In this document: positions 8,874-17,955 of the stretch, piece by piece
How positions within the stretch are numbered: the first letter of the stretch is position 1
How the letters are laid out: each line of letters begins with the position of its first letter
Assembly: GCF_009796745.1 (NCBI RefSeq)
Contig: NZ_CP047024.1
Span: 1,240,001 to 1,304,000 of the forward strand
Direction of reading: 5' to 3'
DNA: 64,000 nt
From: Paraglaciecola sp. L1A13
Lineage (GTDB): Bacteria; Pseudomonadota; Gammaproteobacteria; Enterobacterales; Alteromonadaceae
Notes under the pieces: generated by a model
What the model was told of the DNA's origin: nothing
What the model saw: only the letters and a program-made list of their open reading frames with translations
Database searches by the model: none
Made by a program: the position numbers and the translations under genes

Positions 8874-9557
8874 TTAACGGTCTAATTCATCGAGTCTTGC
8901 TTGCAATACTTGCATTTGTTCACTGAGGGTGGAAACGGTCAGCTCTAATTTTATTAAACGCTTTTCTTGTGTGGGGGCATTATTCACATTTACATTCGTG
9001 TCATGTTGTGATGGCAGTTCCCGTTCACAGTCATTGCTAATGCTTTCTTCGGTATCTTTATAAAATTGCTGGGCGTAACGAGAATCACGTTTACCTGGTA
9101 CTCTGGCTAAACGCATGACTATTTGTTCGCCGTTGTGCTCCATTAGTTGTTGCAGCGCTATGTCCACTTCCTCGACACTGGTGAAACCCGCCATACGCTG
9201 AGCACGGGTTCTTAATTCTCCAGGGGTTTGTGGGCCGCGTAGCAACATCACGCAGATGATGGCTAATTGCTGGGGGGTAAACTGCAGGTCACTGAATTCG
9301 GTGTTACAAAAACGATGTTTATAACGGGTTGCGCGACTACCACTTTGCTCAAAAATTAAATTTTTAGCATAGAGTTCATCTAGGGTAGTTTGCACGTCAA
9401 GTTCGCTTAGCTCCATAACAGGCTCTCGATTGCTTTTTTGATTGCATGCTGTGGTCACACTATTAAGCGACAGGGGATATTGCTCTGGCGTGGTCACTTC
9501 TTTTTCAAGTAATACACCGATCACGCGGGCTTGATGCTGAGTTAAGGTAACTAACAA
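8874..9557 (-). CDS. yceH: YceH family protein (DUF480)
   Basis: A 227-residue winged-helix protein of the YceH family, function unknown. It matches E. coli YceH closely at the start ([20 protein letters not shown], then [19 protein letters not shown]) and in [27 protein letters not shown] and [19 protein letters not shown]. The extra C-terminal part after a polar linker is a predicted short coiled coil ([20 protein letters not shown]), absent or shorter in E. coli. Soluble, with two winged-helix domains. It is monocistronic and convergent with the preceding operon. Confidence 0.92.
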   Translation of the reverse strand: MLVTLTQHQARVIGVLLEKEVTTPEQYPLSLNSVTTACNQKSNREPVMELSELDVQTTLDELYAKNLIFEQSGSRATRYKHRFCNTEFSDLQFTPQQLAIICVMLLRGPQTPGELRTRAQRMAGFTSVEEVDIALQQLMEHNGEQIVMRLARVPGKRDSRYAQQFYKDTEESISNDCERELPSQHDTNVNVNNAPTQEKRLIKLELTVSTLSEQMQVLQARLDELDR

Positions 9558-9656
9558 AGGTAACTCCTTAGGAAATAAATATGTCTTGCAGCTGTTTTTA
9601 CTGACGAGAAAATAGCGTATATCATGCTGTAGTCTAGAAAACTGACTACCCAGTAT

Positions 9657-10577
9657 ATGAATGTGAGCAATCCTTTGTCGATACCTTTAGTTTTTCATCC
9701 TATATATAGTCAACTCGATTTACCTTATCGACATCGATTTCCGATCGAAAAATATCAGGCTATTTACGACCGACTAACAAGCTTAGGCGTGCCCACCAGT
9801 CAGTTTCACCAACCTCACGCCTTAACGCCATTGCAGTTAGCTAGGGTATATAGCCCAGAGTATGTCAACGCGCTCTCAAGAGGGGAACTTGAAAGTAAGG
9901 CGATGCGTCGGATTGGATTTCCTTGGTCTGCGCAACTGATTGAGCGGTCTTTGACTGCAGTTGCAGGTACAGTTTTGACCTCGTCCCTTGCCCTTGAACA
10001 CGGTAAAGCATTAAATTTGACTGGGGGATATCATCATGCCTTTGCTAATTTTGGCTCTGGATTTTGTTTATTTAACGATTTATATTTAGCTGCGCTTAAC
10101 ATGTTACAGACGCCTACCATCAATAAAGTATTGGTATTCGACTGCGACGTGCACCAGGGAGACGGTACGGCGAAATTAGCGTCTAATAACCCAAAGGTGT
10201 TTACGGTGTCTATCCATGGTGAGAAAAATTTCCCTCATCGTAAGCAAATCTCTAATTTGGACTTTCCTTTAGCTAAAGGTACTGAAGATAGTGAATACCT
10301 ACACACTGTAGAACATGCTCTGCATTTAGCTTTTTCTACCTTTAAGCCTAATGCTGTAATCTACGATGCGGGGGTAGATATTCACATAAACGACGATTTA
10401 GGCCATCTAAACATATCAACTCAAGGTGTTTATGCTCGCGACTGTATGGTGTTTGACGTGTGTAAGCAATACGGTGTGCCTATTGCAGCCGTGATTGGCG
10501 GTGGGTATCAGCGCGACATTGAAAGTTTGGTGGATGTACATCTACAGTTATATCGTGCAGCGGGTGTTGTTGCCTGA
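9657..10577 (+). CDS. Histone deacetylase superfamily protein (AcuC/AphA-like)
   Basis: A 306-residue zinc amidohydrolase of the arginase/deacetylase fold. Catalytic motifs are all present: the His pair in [16 protein letters not shown], the zinc ligands in [13 protein letters not shown], and the second Asp ligand in [17 protein letters not shown], with GGGYQRD near the end. Bacterial members remove acetyl groups from polyamines, acetoin-related metabolites or protein lysines; the substrate cannot be decided here. No signal peptide, so cytosolic. It stands alone between yceH (divergent) and the YHYH operon. Confidence 0.88.
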   Translation: MNVSNPLSIPLVFHPIYSQLDLPYRHRFPIEKYQAIYDRLTSLGVPTSQFHQPHALTPLQLARVYSPEYVNALSRGELESKAMRRIGFPWSAQLIERSLTAVAGTVLTSSLALEHGKALNLTGGYHHAFANFGSGFCLFNDLYLAALNMLQTPTINKVLVFDCDVHQGDGTAKLASNNPKVFTVSIHGEKNFPHRKQISNLDFPLAKGTEDSEYLHTVEHALHLAFSTFKPNAVIYDAGVDIHINDDLGHLNISTQGVYARDCMVFDVCKQYGVPIAAVIGGGYQRDIESLVDVHLQLYRAAGVVA

Positions 10578-10641
10578 GTGCACCTAATAAACAATTCCCC
10601 TAGAGTATTCCTTTTTTTCTGCGCAAGTTCTGCACAATAGG

Positions 10642-10670
10642 TTGTTAAATTTCATTTATTACATTATTAA
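10642..10670 (+). promoter_or_regulatory. Candidate sigma-70 promoter of the YHYH operon
   Basis: TTGTTA and TATTAA separated by 17 nt; each matches four of six consensus positions. The implied start site would give a very short leader before the ATG at 10685, where no clear ribosome site is seen, so this is weak. Confidence 0.25.
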
Positions 10671-10684
10671 GAATAAACGAAATT

Positions 10685-11569
10685 ATGCAGACTAATTTTA
10701 GCCAAAACTTTATTACGTCACTCATTACGCTGGGGTTAACACTGGCTTTGTCTGGTTGTAACGGCAGCTCTGATAGCTCTGTTGATACTGTGGACACGAT
10801 TGAGAGCAGTGATTCGGCTACTGACACTGAGACAGATTCCGACGGCAGCTCAGACGAAGTTGACACTGAGACAGATTCCGACGACAGCTCAGACGAAGTT
10901 GACACAGGTACAGGTATCCTACATTCCGCATATTACGAGTTTGATACGGACCATGTTGAAGTGGTGCTCAATGGCGATACCGTTAGTATTGAAACCAACG
11001 GTTTACCTAACCATACGTCTCCCTATTGGTCAGCCGATCACGCACTGTTTGTTGAGCCGACAGTGACGTCATACGAGCAAATGGCACCAGGTAATATTGA
11101 CGAGTTTGTTGGCACCTATACGCTAACTGTCGATAACACACCGGAAAAATCTGCTGATACGTCTGCAACAGGTTTGGGTGCGATTGGTATCGCTGTCAGC
11201 GGCTCGGTGATATACAACGATGAAGAAGGTCCGGGTATTGCTCTTGATGGCGCAGTGGGAAGCTTGGACTTTAATGGCGCCCATACGGGACCGCAAAGTT
11301 ATCATTATCATTTAGAGCCAATCTCATTCTCTGAAGATGACAGTAACCTGATTGGTGTTATTGCGGATGGTTTCTTTTTGTATGGTCGCAAGTGTAATTC
11401 AACTGGGACCTATCCTACGGATTTAGATGCATCAGGTGGGCATACTTCTATTACTCAGCACACCCAAGACGCTGAGTATCATTACCACATCCAAAATGAA
11501 GTTTACTTGGGTGCGTACTACATTTTATTCCCGGGGGATTACCAAGGCAGTGCCAGTGCTATCCGTTAG
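10685..11569 (+). CDS. YHYH-domain lipoprotein with acidic Ser/Asp/Thr linker
   Basis: A 294-residue secreted protein. The signal peptide ends at the lipobox LSGC (Cys24). A low-complexity linker of Asp, Ser, Thr and Glu (residues about 27-75) follows, encoded partly by a 39-bp tandem repeat. The rest is a YHYH domain: GAVGSLDFNGAHTGPQSYHY, then GVIADGFFLYGRKC and a second EYHYHIQNEVYLGAYY near the end. YHYH proteins are found in marine bacteria, and their function is not established; the paired Tyr-His motifs suggest metal binding. Two genes follow with translational overlap, the last an SCO1-like copper protein, which favours a link to copper. Confidence 0.85.
   Translation: MQTNFSQNFITSLITLGLTLALSGCNGSSDSSVDTVDTIESSDSATDTETDSDGSSDEVDTETDSDDSSDEVDTGTGILHSAYYEFDTDHVEVVLNGDTVSIETNGLPNHTSPYWSADHALFVEPTVTSYEQMAPGNIDEFVGTYTLTVDNTPEKSADTSATGLGAIGIAVSGSVIYNDEEGPGIALDGAVGSLDFNGAHTGPQSYHYHLEPISFSEDDSNLIGVIADGFFLYGRKCNSTGTYPTDLDASGGHTSITQHTQDAEYHYHIQNEVYLGAYYILFPGDYQGSASAIR
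10823..10900 (+). repeat. Two tandem copies of a 39-bp unit inside the YHYH gene
   Basis: Two direct copies (10823-10861 and 10862-10900) differing at one base, encoding 13 residues each of the acidic linker (core TETDSD then SSDEVD). A partial third copy begins after them. In-frame units can expand or contract without breaking the protein. Confidence 0.9.
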
Positions 11570-12134
11570 GGACTTACTGTGTATCCTGTGCTGTATTTTT
11601 AGCTGCTCAGGACTTGCCCAGATGCAGTTAGGAGATAAACCTGTTGCTGCAAATGAAATCACCATTGCGATGAATACAGGTGTACGTATGTATCGAGGGC
11701 TGCCTTTTACTGGTGAAGCTGTGACTTATTATGCTTCAGGACAGATTGCTAAGTTAGAACAGTTTGAAGCGGGCCGTCGAGATGGTTTCCTTAGGCAGTG
11801 GTATGAAAACAAGGTGCTGGCATTTGATTCACACTATGTGGCCGGACGTCTTGAAGGTCAAACGACTAGCTGGTGGAAGAACGGCAACCTGCGCTCGGTC
11901 TCACCGTATGTTGAGGGGCGTGTCACGGGAGAATCCAAACAGTGGTACGTGACGGGGGAGCTGTTTAAAAAAATGCATTACATTGATGGTCAAGAAGTTG
12001 GTTTGCAGCAGGCTTGGCGTCAAAATGGCAAGTTATATAGCAATTATCATTATATTAATGGCCGTGTATTCGGCTTAAAAAGATCAAATATGTGCGTAGG
12101 ATTAGAAGATGAAAAAGTGGTTAAAGCAGATTAG
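11556..12134 (+). CDS. MORN/YwqK-repeat exported protein
   Basis: A 192-residue protein with a hydrophobic N-terminal segment (DLLCILCCIFSCSGLAQ) consistent with a signal peptide, then about five repeats of the YwqK/MORN-2 type: GEAVTYYASGQIAKLEQFEAG, GFLRQWYENK, GQTTSWWKNGNLRSVSPYV, GESKQWYVTGELFKKMHYI and GLQQAWRQNGKLYSNYHYI. The likely start is a GTG overlapping the end of the YHYH gene by 14 nt, preceded by AAGG; no ATG is suitably placed. Some databases label such repeats as a toxin-antitoxin antitoxin (YwqK), but nothing here supports that. It overlaps the SCO1-like gene by 26 nt, so the three are translationally coupled. Confidence 0.78.
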   Translation: MLSVRDLLCILCCIFSCSGLAQMQLGDKPVAANEITIAMNTGVRMYRGLPFTGEAVTYYASGQIAKLEQFEAGRRDGFLRQWYENKVLAFDSHYVAGRLEGQTTSWWKNGNLRSVSPYVEGRVTGESKQWYVTGELFKKMHYIDGQEVGLQQAWRQNGKLYSNYHYINGRVFGLKRSNMCVGLEDEKVVKAD

Positions 12135-12792
12135 TGTGATTGGTACTTTGGCTAGTATAATATTAACTAATACACAGGTATTCGCTGAACAGCAAGGCGT
12201 CTCAAGTTCTCTTGCGGTGTCTGCATTGCCTTATTATGCAAGTGCAGATTTTACGCCTCATTGGCTTAGCCCAGATAGTGTCGAGCTGGCCAATTTTCAT
12301 CGAGTTTCTGACTTTAGTTTTATTGATCAAGACGCTAAGCATGTCTCACAAAACGATATGCAAGGTAAAATATATGTAGCGAGTTTTTTCTTTACATCGT
12401 GCCCGGGAATTTGTCCTCGCATGCGTTCACAACTTTCAAAAGTGCAGGCGCAATTTATTGATGATAATAAGGTCAGTATTATTTCGCATTCAATTCAACC
12501 TAAAAATGACACTGTGCAAGTCCTGCGAGAATATGCAGATAAAAATGGTGTGGTATCAGGTAAGTGGCACTTAGTGACAGGTGAGCGTGACGCTATATAT
12601 CGTCTTGCCCGCAATGATTACTTTGCTAATGAAGACTTAGGAGAGTACGTGAGTAAAAAGGACTTTTTGCATACTGAAAATTTAGTATTAGTCGATGTTA
12701 ATCGTCATATTCGTGGCATATATAATGGTTTAAACAATACCTCTGTTGGTCACTTGATAGAGGATATCAAAACCTTAAGAAGCGAACTTTAG
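12109..12792 (+). CDS. SCO1/SenC family copper-binding protein
   Basis: A 227-residue exported thioredoxin-fold protein. N-terminal signal (residues 1-26, ending near VFAEQ). The copper-site cysteines are the CxxxC of TSCPGICPRMRSQL, and the third ligand is the His of KKDFLHTENLVLVDVNRH. Family members deliver copper to cytochrome c oxidase CuA or act as thiol reductases. No oxidase genes are nearby; instead it terminates an operon with the YHYH and YwqK-repeat proteins. The ATG overlaps the preceding gene by 26 nt. Confidence 0.88.
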   Translation: MKKWLKQISVIGTLASIILTNTQVFAEQQGVSSSLAVSALPYYASADFTPHWLSPDSVELANFHRVSDFSFIDQDAKHVSQNDMQGKIYVASFFFTSCPGICPRMRSQLSKVQAQFIDDNKVSIISHSIQPKNDTVQVLREYADKNGVVSGKWHLVTGERDAIYRLARNDYFANEDLGEYVSKKDFLHTENLVLVDVNRHIRGIYNGLNNTSVGHLIEDIKTLRSEL

Positions 12793-12817
12793 TGCAGGTT
12801 AACGTTCCTCAGCGATT

Positions 12818-12997
12818 TTAATCGGCTTGCTGTTTCTCAAGCGACTCGATTTCGCGCCACATCTCTTCTGCTTGTGCGGTTAACATAGCGTAGCTGCGCA
12901 TATCCCCCTTTCGCTGAGCCAGCATGGCTTCTTCTAACTTTTGGTCATAAACTTTGCGACGTTTTTTGGTTGGTGACTGTTTGAAAAACCCGAACAT
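12818..12997 (-). CDS. Small DUF6435-like protein
   Basis: A 59-residue protein: MFGFFKQSPTKKRRKVYDQK at the start, then a charged helical region (KLEEAMLAQRKGDMRSYAML, AEEMWREIESLEKQQ). The start has AAGG nine to ten nt upstream on the minus strand. The form, a short FFK head followed by a basic PTKK segment and an amphipathic helix, matches small DUF6435 proteins of marine gammaproteobacteria, which have no known function. It is convergent with the SCO1-like gene. Confidence 0.75.
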   Translation of the reverse strand: MFGFFKQSPTKKRRKVYDQKLEEAMLAQRKGDMRSYAMLTAQAEEMWREIESLEKQQAD

Positions 12998-13324
12998 AAT
13001 ATTGCCTTATTATAAATTTATTAATAATGCACTTTTAACGTAGTCAGTAGCAACGAGGATCACTTTGTAACCAAGGACCGCGATTGATGCAACCGCCTTA
13101 AAGCTCATGATTAATATGTAGACTACTGGTGCTTAGCCCATGCTTAAAATTTAGCCGCGGGCAATTTTTCCTAAAGTGACAAGCTAGCTTATATCAATAT
13201 AAATTTACAGGTTAAGATAAGTCGAATTTTTCGAATGGTTAGCACCAATTTTTGCGTTCGTATTCTGCCTTATCATCCCAATAAAGAGCTGTACGGATAA
13301 AATTTTGGCTAACTAGGAGATCAC
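12998..13324. promoter_or_regulatory. Gene-free region upstream of the Old Yellow Enzyme
   Basis: No gene is seen in this 327-nt stretch. A short inverted repeat around 13224-13237 (CGAA-containing, with T-rich centre) could be an operator, and AGGAGA just before 13325 is a strong ribosome site for the next gene. Promoter elements could not be assigned with confidence. Confidence 0.35.
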
Positions 13325-14389
13325 ATGAGTGATTTATTTTCCTCTATACAACTAGGCAATACACAGCTTGCTAACCGCATTATTATGGCCCCTTTAACCC
13401 GCGCTCGTGCTAGTGATGGGCATATGCCGAATCAGATGATGGCGACTTATTACCAACAACGAGCAAGTGCTGGCTTGATCATTACCGAGGCAACCATGAT
13501 CACAGCAGGTAATTCTGCTTTTGTTAACGAGCCCGGTATATACAACCAAGAGCAGATTAGCGCTTGGAAGAAAGTGACTGAGGCAGTACATGCCAAAAAT
13601 GGCAAAATTTATCTGCAAATCTGGCATGGTGGGCGTGCCACTCATTCAATGTTAAACGACGGTCAAAAACCTGTTGGTCCTTCTGCTATCGCGATTGATG
13701 ATGTGATCCACACACCTCAAGGAAAAATGCCTTATGAAGTTCCAAGAGTACTTGAAACGGACGAAATACTCGGGATAGTCGATGCTTTTAGGCAAGCCGC
13801 GCGCAATGCCATTTTGGCTGGATTCGATGGTGTGGAAGTACATGGGGCGAATGGTTATTTGATTGATCAGTTTTTACGCAGCAGTGCCAATACTCGCAGC
13901 GATAAATATGGTGGCTCAATAGAAAATCGCTCAAGATTTTTATTGGACGTCGTAGACGCTGTGAGTGATGAAATTGGTAGTGCAAAGGTGGGCTTACGAT
14001 TGTCACCGCTAAATAGTTTTAACAGCATGCATGACGAGGATACTCTTGGATTGCTAGCATTTGTCAGTAAAGCGCTAAGTAGTCGTAACTTAGCTTATCT
14101 ACATGTTATGCGTGCAGACTTTTTTGATAAACAACATGGGGATGTGTTGGCTATCGCTCATGAAGTTTATAGTGGCAATCTAATTGCTAATATGGGTTAT
14201 ACGGCCAGTGAGGCCAGTCAGGCAATCAAGGAAAATTTAATTGATGCAGTGGCATTTGGCACAGACTTTATCAGTAACCCTGACTTGCCTTTACGAATAG
14301 AGAATAATTTAGAACTTGCTCCAGCAGATCAAAGTACTTTTTACTTAGGCGGGGCCGAAGGCTATATAGATTACCCACTGGCATCGTAA
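13325..14389 (+). CDS. Old Yellow Enzyme family alkene reductase (NemA type)
   Basis: A 354-residue FMN- and NAD(P)H-dependent ene-reductase. Features: an N-terminal strand IIMAPLTRARASDGHMPNQM, the IYLQIWHGGRATH flavin region, the substrate-binding HGAN pair in FDGVEVHGANGYLIDQFL, NTRSDKYGGSIENRSRF, and a C-terminal phosphate-binding VAFGTDFISNPDLPLRI. The family reduces activated double bonds, nitro compounds and nitrate esters, often as part of electrophile stress. Soluble. Strong AGGAGA ribosome site; single gene with its own terminator. Confidence 0.93.
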   Translation: MSDLFSSIQLGNTQLANRIIMAPLTRARASDGHMPNQMMATYYQQRASAGLIITEATMITAGNSAFVNEPGIYNQEQISAWKKVTEAVHAKNGKIYLQIWHGGRATHSMLNDGQKPVGPSAIAIDDVIHTPQGKMPYEVPRVLETDEILGIVDAFRQAARNAILAGFDGVEVHGANGYLIDQFLRSSANTRSDKYGGSIENRSRFLLDVVDAVSDEIGSAKVGLRLSPLNSFNSMHDEDTLGLLAFVSKALSSRNLAYLHVMRADFFDKQHGDVLAIAHEVYSGNLIANMGYTASEASQAIKENLIDAVAFGTDFISNPDLPLRIENNLELAPADQSTFYLGGAEGYIDYPLAS

Positions 14390-14460
14390 TGCACGGTATG
14401 AATTAAACGTATGTTCGTTTAGCGCAAACTGTTTCGCCCTAGAATAAGTTGACGGTTTTA

Positions 14461-14486
14461 AGCCAGCATATTTTGCTGGCTGTTTT
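14461..14486 (+). terminator. Rho-independent terminator after the Old Yellow Enzyme gene
   Basis: Perfect 8-bp stem AGCCAGCA / TGCTGGCT with a 5-nt loop, then GTTTTATT. It lies between convergent genes, but only the plus-strand side has a T-tract. Confidence 0.75.
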
Positions 14487-14520
14487 ATTCGTAATTTTTG
14501 TACACTGCGGCTAAGAGTCG

Positions 14521-15153
14521 TTAATTTGGGATAAGTGAGATACTTAGTATCTTAATCGGCTGCGCTAATATTTGATTTTCGACATATGCTTCATCAACGG
14601 CTTTTGTTTGGCGATTCTGTTGTATTGCTTTTACGATATCCATCCCTGTAATTACTCGCCCAAACGCGGCAAAACCTTGACCATCAGGATTGCGTAAACC
14701 CGAAAAATCTAGCGCGGGTTGCGGCCCTACACATATGAAAAATTCTTGCGTAGCACTGTCAGGACCGCCTCTGGCCATTGATAAGGTTCCATCTAGGTGC
14801 TTAATTTTAGTACGCTCAGTGGTTTCCAGCGAAATAGGGGGGAAATCAGTATGTGCTTGACTAGCACGTCCTTGTATCACGGAAATTTGCGGTGTTCCTT
14901 GATCGTTATCAGGGCCCACAACACGATAAAATTCCCCTCCATCGAATGCTGAATCTTTAATGTACGCGATATAATTAGCTACAGTAATCGGTGCTTTATC
15001 TGTATATAGCTCAATAGTAATATCACCCATTGTTGTTTGGATAAGCGCCTGTTGAATACTGTGTTTGCTTGAGTCTGCTACGGCTGCATTAACGATAAAT
15101 TGGCTAAATAAGGCGAGTAGTAATATACGAAGGCGTTGACTGAATTTACACAC
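14521..15153 (-). CDS. Exported cyclophilin-type peptidyl-prolyl isomerase
   Basis: A 210-residue protein with a cleavable signal peptide (hydrophobic core LRILLLALFSQFIVNAAVA) and a cyclophilin domain beginning ALIQTTMGDITIELYTDKAP. Characteristic parts are APITVANYIAYIKDSAFDGG, HLDGTLSMARGGPDSATQEF, FFICVGPQPALDFSG and GQGFAAFGRVITGMDIVKAI. It should catalyse proline isomerisation during protein folding in the periplasm. The QEFFI segment stands where classical cyclophilins have the Gln-Phe-Phe catalytic strand. Monocistronic. Confidence 0.92.
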   Translation of the reverse strand: MCKFSQRLRILLLALFSQFIVNAAVADSSKHSIQQALIQTTMGDITIELYTDKAPITVANYIAYIKDSAFDGGEFYRVVGPDNDQGTPQISVIQGRASQAHTDFPPISLETTERTKIKHLDGTLSMARGGPDSATQEFFICVGPQPALDFSGLRNPDGQGFAAFGRVITGMDIVKAIQQNRQTKAVDEAYVENQILAQPIKILSISLIPN

Positions 15154-15466
15154 GGGGAAATTCCTTTTAAAAACACAATTATTGTTGACGAAATTAATTT
15201 TAAGACGATAGATAATAACCTATCCACCGCGATTTTTATGCGCTGTTTAAAAATAAGCTTTTAGATTTGCAAATTATGAGTTGCGCTTAAGTGCTGATTT
15301 GATGAGTGTTGATCATGAACAAGTTTATTGCCTAAAGCTAACGCCGCTGCATATTTGGTAGGGGTTTATATTATGAATAAAATAAACCCGCAAATACAAA
15401 ACACGAAAGATAGTAAATGCGGATTTTAATTGTTCTAACCATGATTGTTAAATGAGATGACACCTT
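15154..15466. other. Gene-free region with a hairpin
   Basis: No gene is seen in these 313 nt between two minus-strand genes. A perfect 8-bp inverted repeat GGGTTTAT / ATAAACCC with a 12-nt spacer lies at 15362-15389, downstream of the following minus-strand membrane-protein gene, but without a T-tract on either side. The cyclophilin promoter must also lie here. Confidence 0.4.
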
Positions 15467-16024
15467 TTAAGGCATGGTCTTCATGACTTGACTGAATTTA
15501 GTCTGACCTTTGACTACCCAACTCGGAGTCGCCTCACCAGAACCGGCATAACGTAAACTTGGATGATTGCGACTAACATCACGTAAAACTGAATGTTGCT
15601 CAGGCGTAATATCAACAAAAAAGATATGCATTCCTTGACTGAGTAGATGTTGAAATCGTTTAAATTGATAATTTGGTGTCTGTATACCGATTAGCCCACC
15701 CTCCCATGTACAGAAACCGAGCACAACGACCGCACAAAAACCGAAAGGTATCCATCCAACAGCCGTAGTATGCCAGTTAAAAAGATAGGCAACCAATAAA
15801 ATGAGTACCGCGCCTATTACCCCAATACCGGCACCCAATTGGGTTGAATGCACAACGTCCTTTTTCAATACGGCCTCTATGGCATGTAAGTGGTGCTTTT
15901 CAAGTTCGGCATCATTTTCACTCAATACGTGAAACTGAGGTACAGTCAAACCGCAGTTGAGTAACTCTTGCTCAACTTCTTTGAGATCGTCAAGATCCTC
16001 TGTGATGTAGTAATGTCTAAACAT
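15467..16024 (-). CDS. Conserved membrane protein of unknown function
   Basis: A 185-residue protein I cannot name by function. The N-terminal 60 residues are soluble and acidic (MFRHYYITEDLDDLKEVEQE). Two membrane helices follow: about 64-85 (GAGIGVIGAVLILLVAYLFN) and about 90-108 (VGWIPFGFCAVVVLGFCTW). The C-terminal soluble part (FKRFQHLLSQGMHIFFVDIT) ends in a basic tail. This layout resembles membrane stress proteins that begin with a small alpha/beta domain, and homologues exist, as far as I recall, in Alteromonadales and Shewanella. It stands alone and divergent from the antiporter. Confidence 0.7.
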   Translation of the reverse strand: MFRHYYITEDLDDLKEVEQELLNCGLTVPQFHVLSENDAELEKHHLHAIEAVLKKDVVHSTQLGAGIGVIGAVLILLVAYLFNWHTTAVGWIPFGFCAVVVLGFCTWEGGLIGIQTPNYQFKRFQHLLSQGMHIFFVDITPEQHSVLRDVSRNHPSLRYAGSGEATPSWVVKGQTKFSQVMKTMP

Positions 16025-16155
16025 ACACTCCCCCTGATTGTTTATTGACCAGATGTTAACTTGTGAAGTATAGCAGCGCTAAATAAATACAATTATAAAG
16101 TTGCTCGTTTACGAGATAACTGTTTACGACGCTAATATGTAATGAGCTTGGGCTC

Positions 16156-16164
16156 TGGTATGAT
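16156..16164 (+). promoter_or_regulatory. Candidate extended -10 promoter of the Kef-type antiporter
   Basis: TGGTATGAT matches an extended -10 element (TGn-TATnaT), with a start site expected near 16171 and the ATG at 16195 behind a GAGGAA ribosome site. No clear -35 box. Confidence 0.35.
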
Positions 16165-16194
16165 CTATGTATTGATAGATTTGAGGAAAGGGTG

Positions 16195-17955
16195 ATGAGT
16201 TTACTGGGCTCCGCGTTTGTGTTTTTGTTAGCCGCTGTAGTGGCTGTTCCCATATTTCGAAAGTTAAAACTTGGCGCAATTCTTGGTTATTTAGTCGCAG
16301 GGGTTGTGATTGGCCCATCTGTAATGGATTGGATCAACGACGCTGAAACTATATTGCATGTTGCTGAGCTTGGTGTTGTATTTTTATTGTTTATTATTGG
16401 ATTGGAGCTTGATCCTAAACAACTGTGGAATATGCGCAAAAAAATCATGTTGACCGGTGGATCTCAATTAATATTTAGCTCCTTATTCATAGGTCTGATG
16501 AGCTTTTGGATATTGTCATTATCTCCGGCTACAGCATTAATAGTCGGAGTATCTGTCGCACTCTCTTCCACTGCATTTGCGGTGCAATTGATGGAAGAGC
16601 ATAAAGTGCTAAAAACACCGCCTGGCAAGCAAGGCTTCTCAATATTATTGATGCAAGATGTTGCGGTTATTCCCATTTTACTATTGGTCGAGAGTTTATC
16701 TACCGGAGAGGTTGCTGTAGGCCCAGCTTGGTGGGTGAGCGTGTTGGCATTGTGCATAGTGCTCGTTGTCGGCCGTTTCTTGATTAATCCGTTTCTTAGC
16801 TTGATATCCCACTATGGAAACGCCGAGGTTATGACCGCTTCTGCATTACTTATCGTTATTGCAACCGGATTAGGTATGCAGGAGGCCGGTTTGTCTATGG
16901 GGATGGGGGCGTTTGTTGCAGGTATTCTTCTCGCTAATTCAAGTTTTAAACATCAGTTAGAAATGGAAGTTGGACCTTTTAAAGGGCTATTCCTAGGGTT
17001 GTTTTTCATCGCGATTGGGATGAATTTAAATTTGGATCTGTTGGTTTCCGAGCCACTGTTTATTCTCGGGGCTAGTCTGGTACTCGTTATAGTTAAAGGA
17101 TTGATTATTTACACCATACTTCGATTAGCCAAGCAAAATGTTACTGATTCAGTGCGCATTGGCTTAATGTTGTCTCAAGGCGGTGAATTTGCTTTTGTTG
17201 TTATGTCTCAAGCCGTGGGGGCAGGGGTAATTGAAACCCTAATATCACAGCAAGTTACCCTTATTGTCGGAATCTCTATGGCGTTGACGTCACCGCTGGT
17301 AATTCTGCACAGTATTTGGTTTAACAGTAGAAATTGCCCCGCAGTTTATGATTCAGAGCCTAATGAAAAAGAACCTCAAGTATTGATTGCCGGGCTGGGT
17401 CGTTTTGGGCAAGTGTCAGCCCGTATATTAACAGCAAACAAGATCCCATTTATTGCATTGGATAAAGATCCTGATCAAATTGAATTTCTAAAGAAATTTG
17501 GCAGCAAGGTATTTTATGGTGATGCAAGTCGGCTAGATTTATTGCGCACGGCAGGTATAAGCAAAGTAAAAATAATACTTATTGCGATTGATAACGACCA
17601 AGAAGCTTTAAAAATTGCATACTTGGTACGCGAGCATTTTCCGGATATTAAAATTATTGCTCGAGCACGTAATCGAACGAGCGTAATGAATTATGCAAGG
17701 ATTGGTGTGAACACTTATGTACGAGAGGTCTTTCCAGCTGGACTGGACGCCGCAGAGTTACTTTTGAAGGCTTATGGGTTCGATCTAGAGAAGGCAAAGA
17801 GAACTGTTGACGTTTTTGCAAAACATGACAGTAAGTTGGTGGAGATAAGTGCGATTAAAAACTTAAATTTACAGCAAATGATTGATATAAACGAGAAGGG
17901 GAAATCAGAGTTGCAATCCCTTTTCGAGCGTGACGAAAAAGGGATTGAACGTTAA
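16195..17955 (+). CDS. Kef-type K+/H+ antiporter (CPA2) with RCK/TrkA-N domain
   Basis: A 586-residue inner-membrane transporter. Residues about 1-375 form a multi-span CPA2 domain (KLGAILGYLVAGVVIGPS, FLLFIIGLELDPKQLW, LSSTAFAVQLMEE, LLMQDVAVIPILLLVES with the transport Asp). Residues about 395-520 form a TrkA-N Rossmann domain starting VLIAGLGRFGQVSARIL, with GDASRLDLLRTAGI. It should exchange K+ for H+ with nucleotide- or thiol-linked gating. No KefF/KefG-like ancillary gene is nearby. I start at the ATG; a GTG one codon earlier is equally open. Its stop abuts the stop of the convergent next gene. Confidence 0.93.
   Translation: MSLLGSAFVFLLAAVVAVPIFRKLKLGAILGYLVAGVVIGPSVMDWINDAETILHVAELGVVFLLFIIGLELDPKQLWNMRKKIMLTGGSQLIFSSLFIGLMSFWILSLSPATALIVGVSVALSSTAFAVQLMEEHKVLKTPPGKQGFSILLMQDVAVIPILLLVESLSTGEVAVGPAWWVSVLALCIVLVVGRFLINPFLSLISHYGNAEVMTASALLIVIATGLGMQEAGLSMGMGAFVAGILLANSSFKHQLEMEVGPFKGLFLGLFFIAIGMNLNLDLLVSEPLFILGASLVLVIVKGLIIYTILRLAKQNVTDSVRIGLMLSQGGEFAFVVMSQAVGAGVIETLISQQVTLIVGISMALTSPLVILHSIWFNSRNCPAVYDSEPNEKEPQVLIAGLGRFGQVSARILTANKIPFIALDKDPDQIEFLKKFGSKVFYGDASRLDLLRTAGISKVKIILIAIDNDQEALKIAYLVREHFPDIKIIARARNRTSVMNYARIGVNTYVREVFPAGLDAAELLLKAYGFDLEKAKRTVDVFAKHDSKLVEISAIKNLNLQQMIDINEKGKSELQSLFERDEKGIER

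Noticed and set aside
10645..10905. Minus-strand frame rich in Ser/Glu repeats
   Set aside because: It is the antisense shadow of the acidic tandem repeat in the YHYH gene.
11556..12134. Toxin-antitoxin role for the YwqK-repeat protein
   Set aside because: The label comes from repeat similarity; no toxin gene is adjacent and the protein appears exported.
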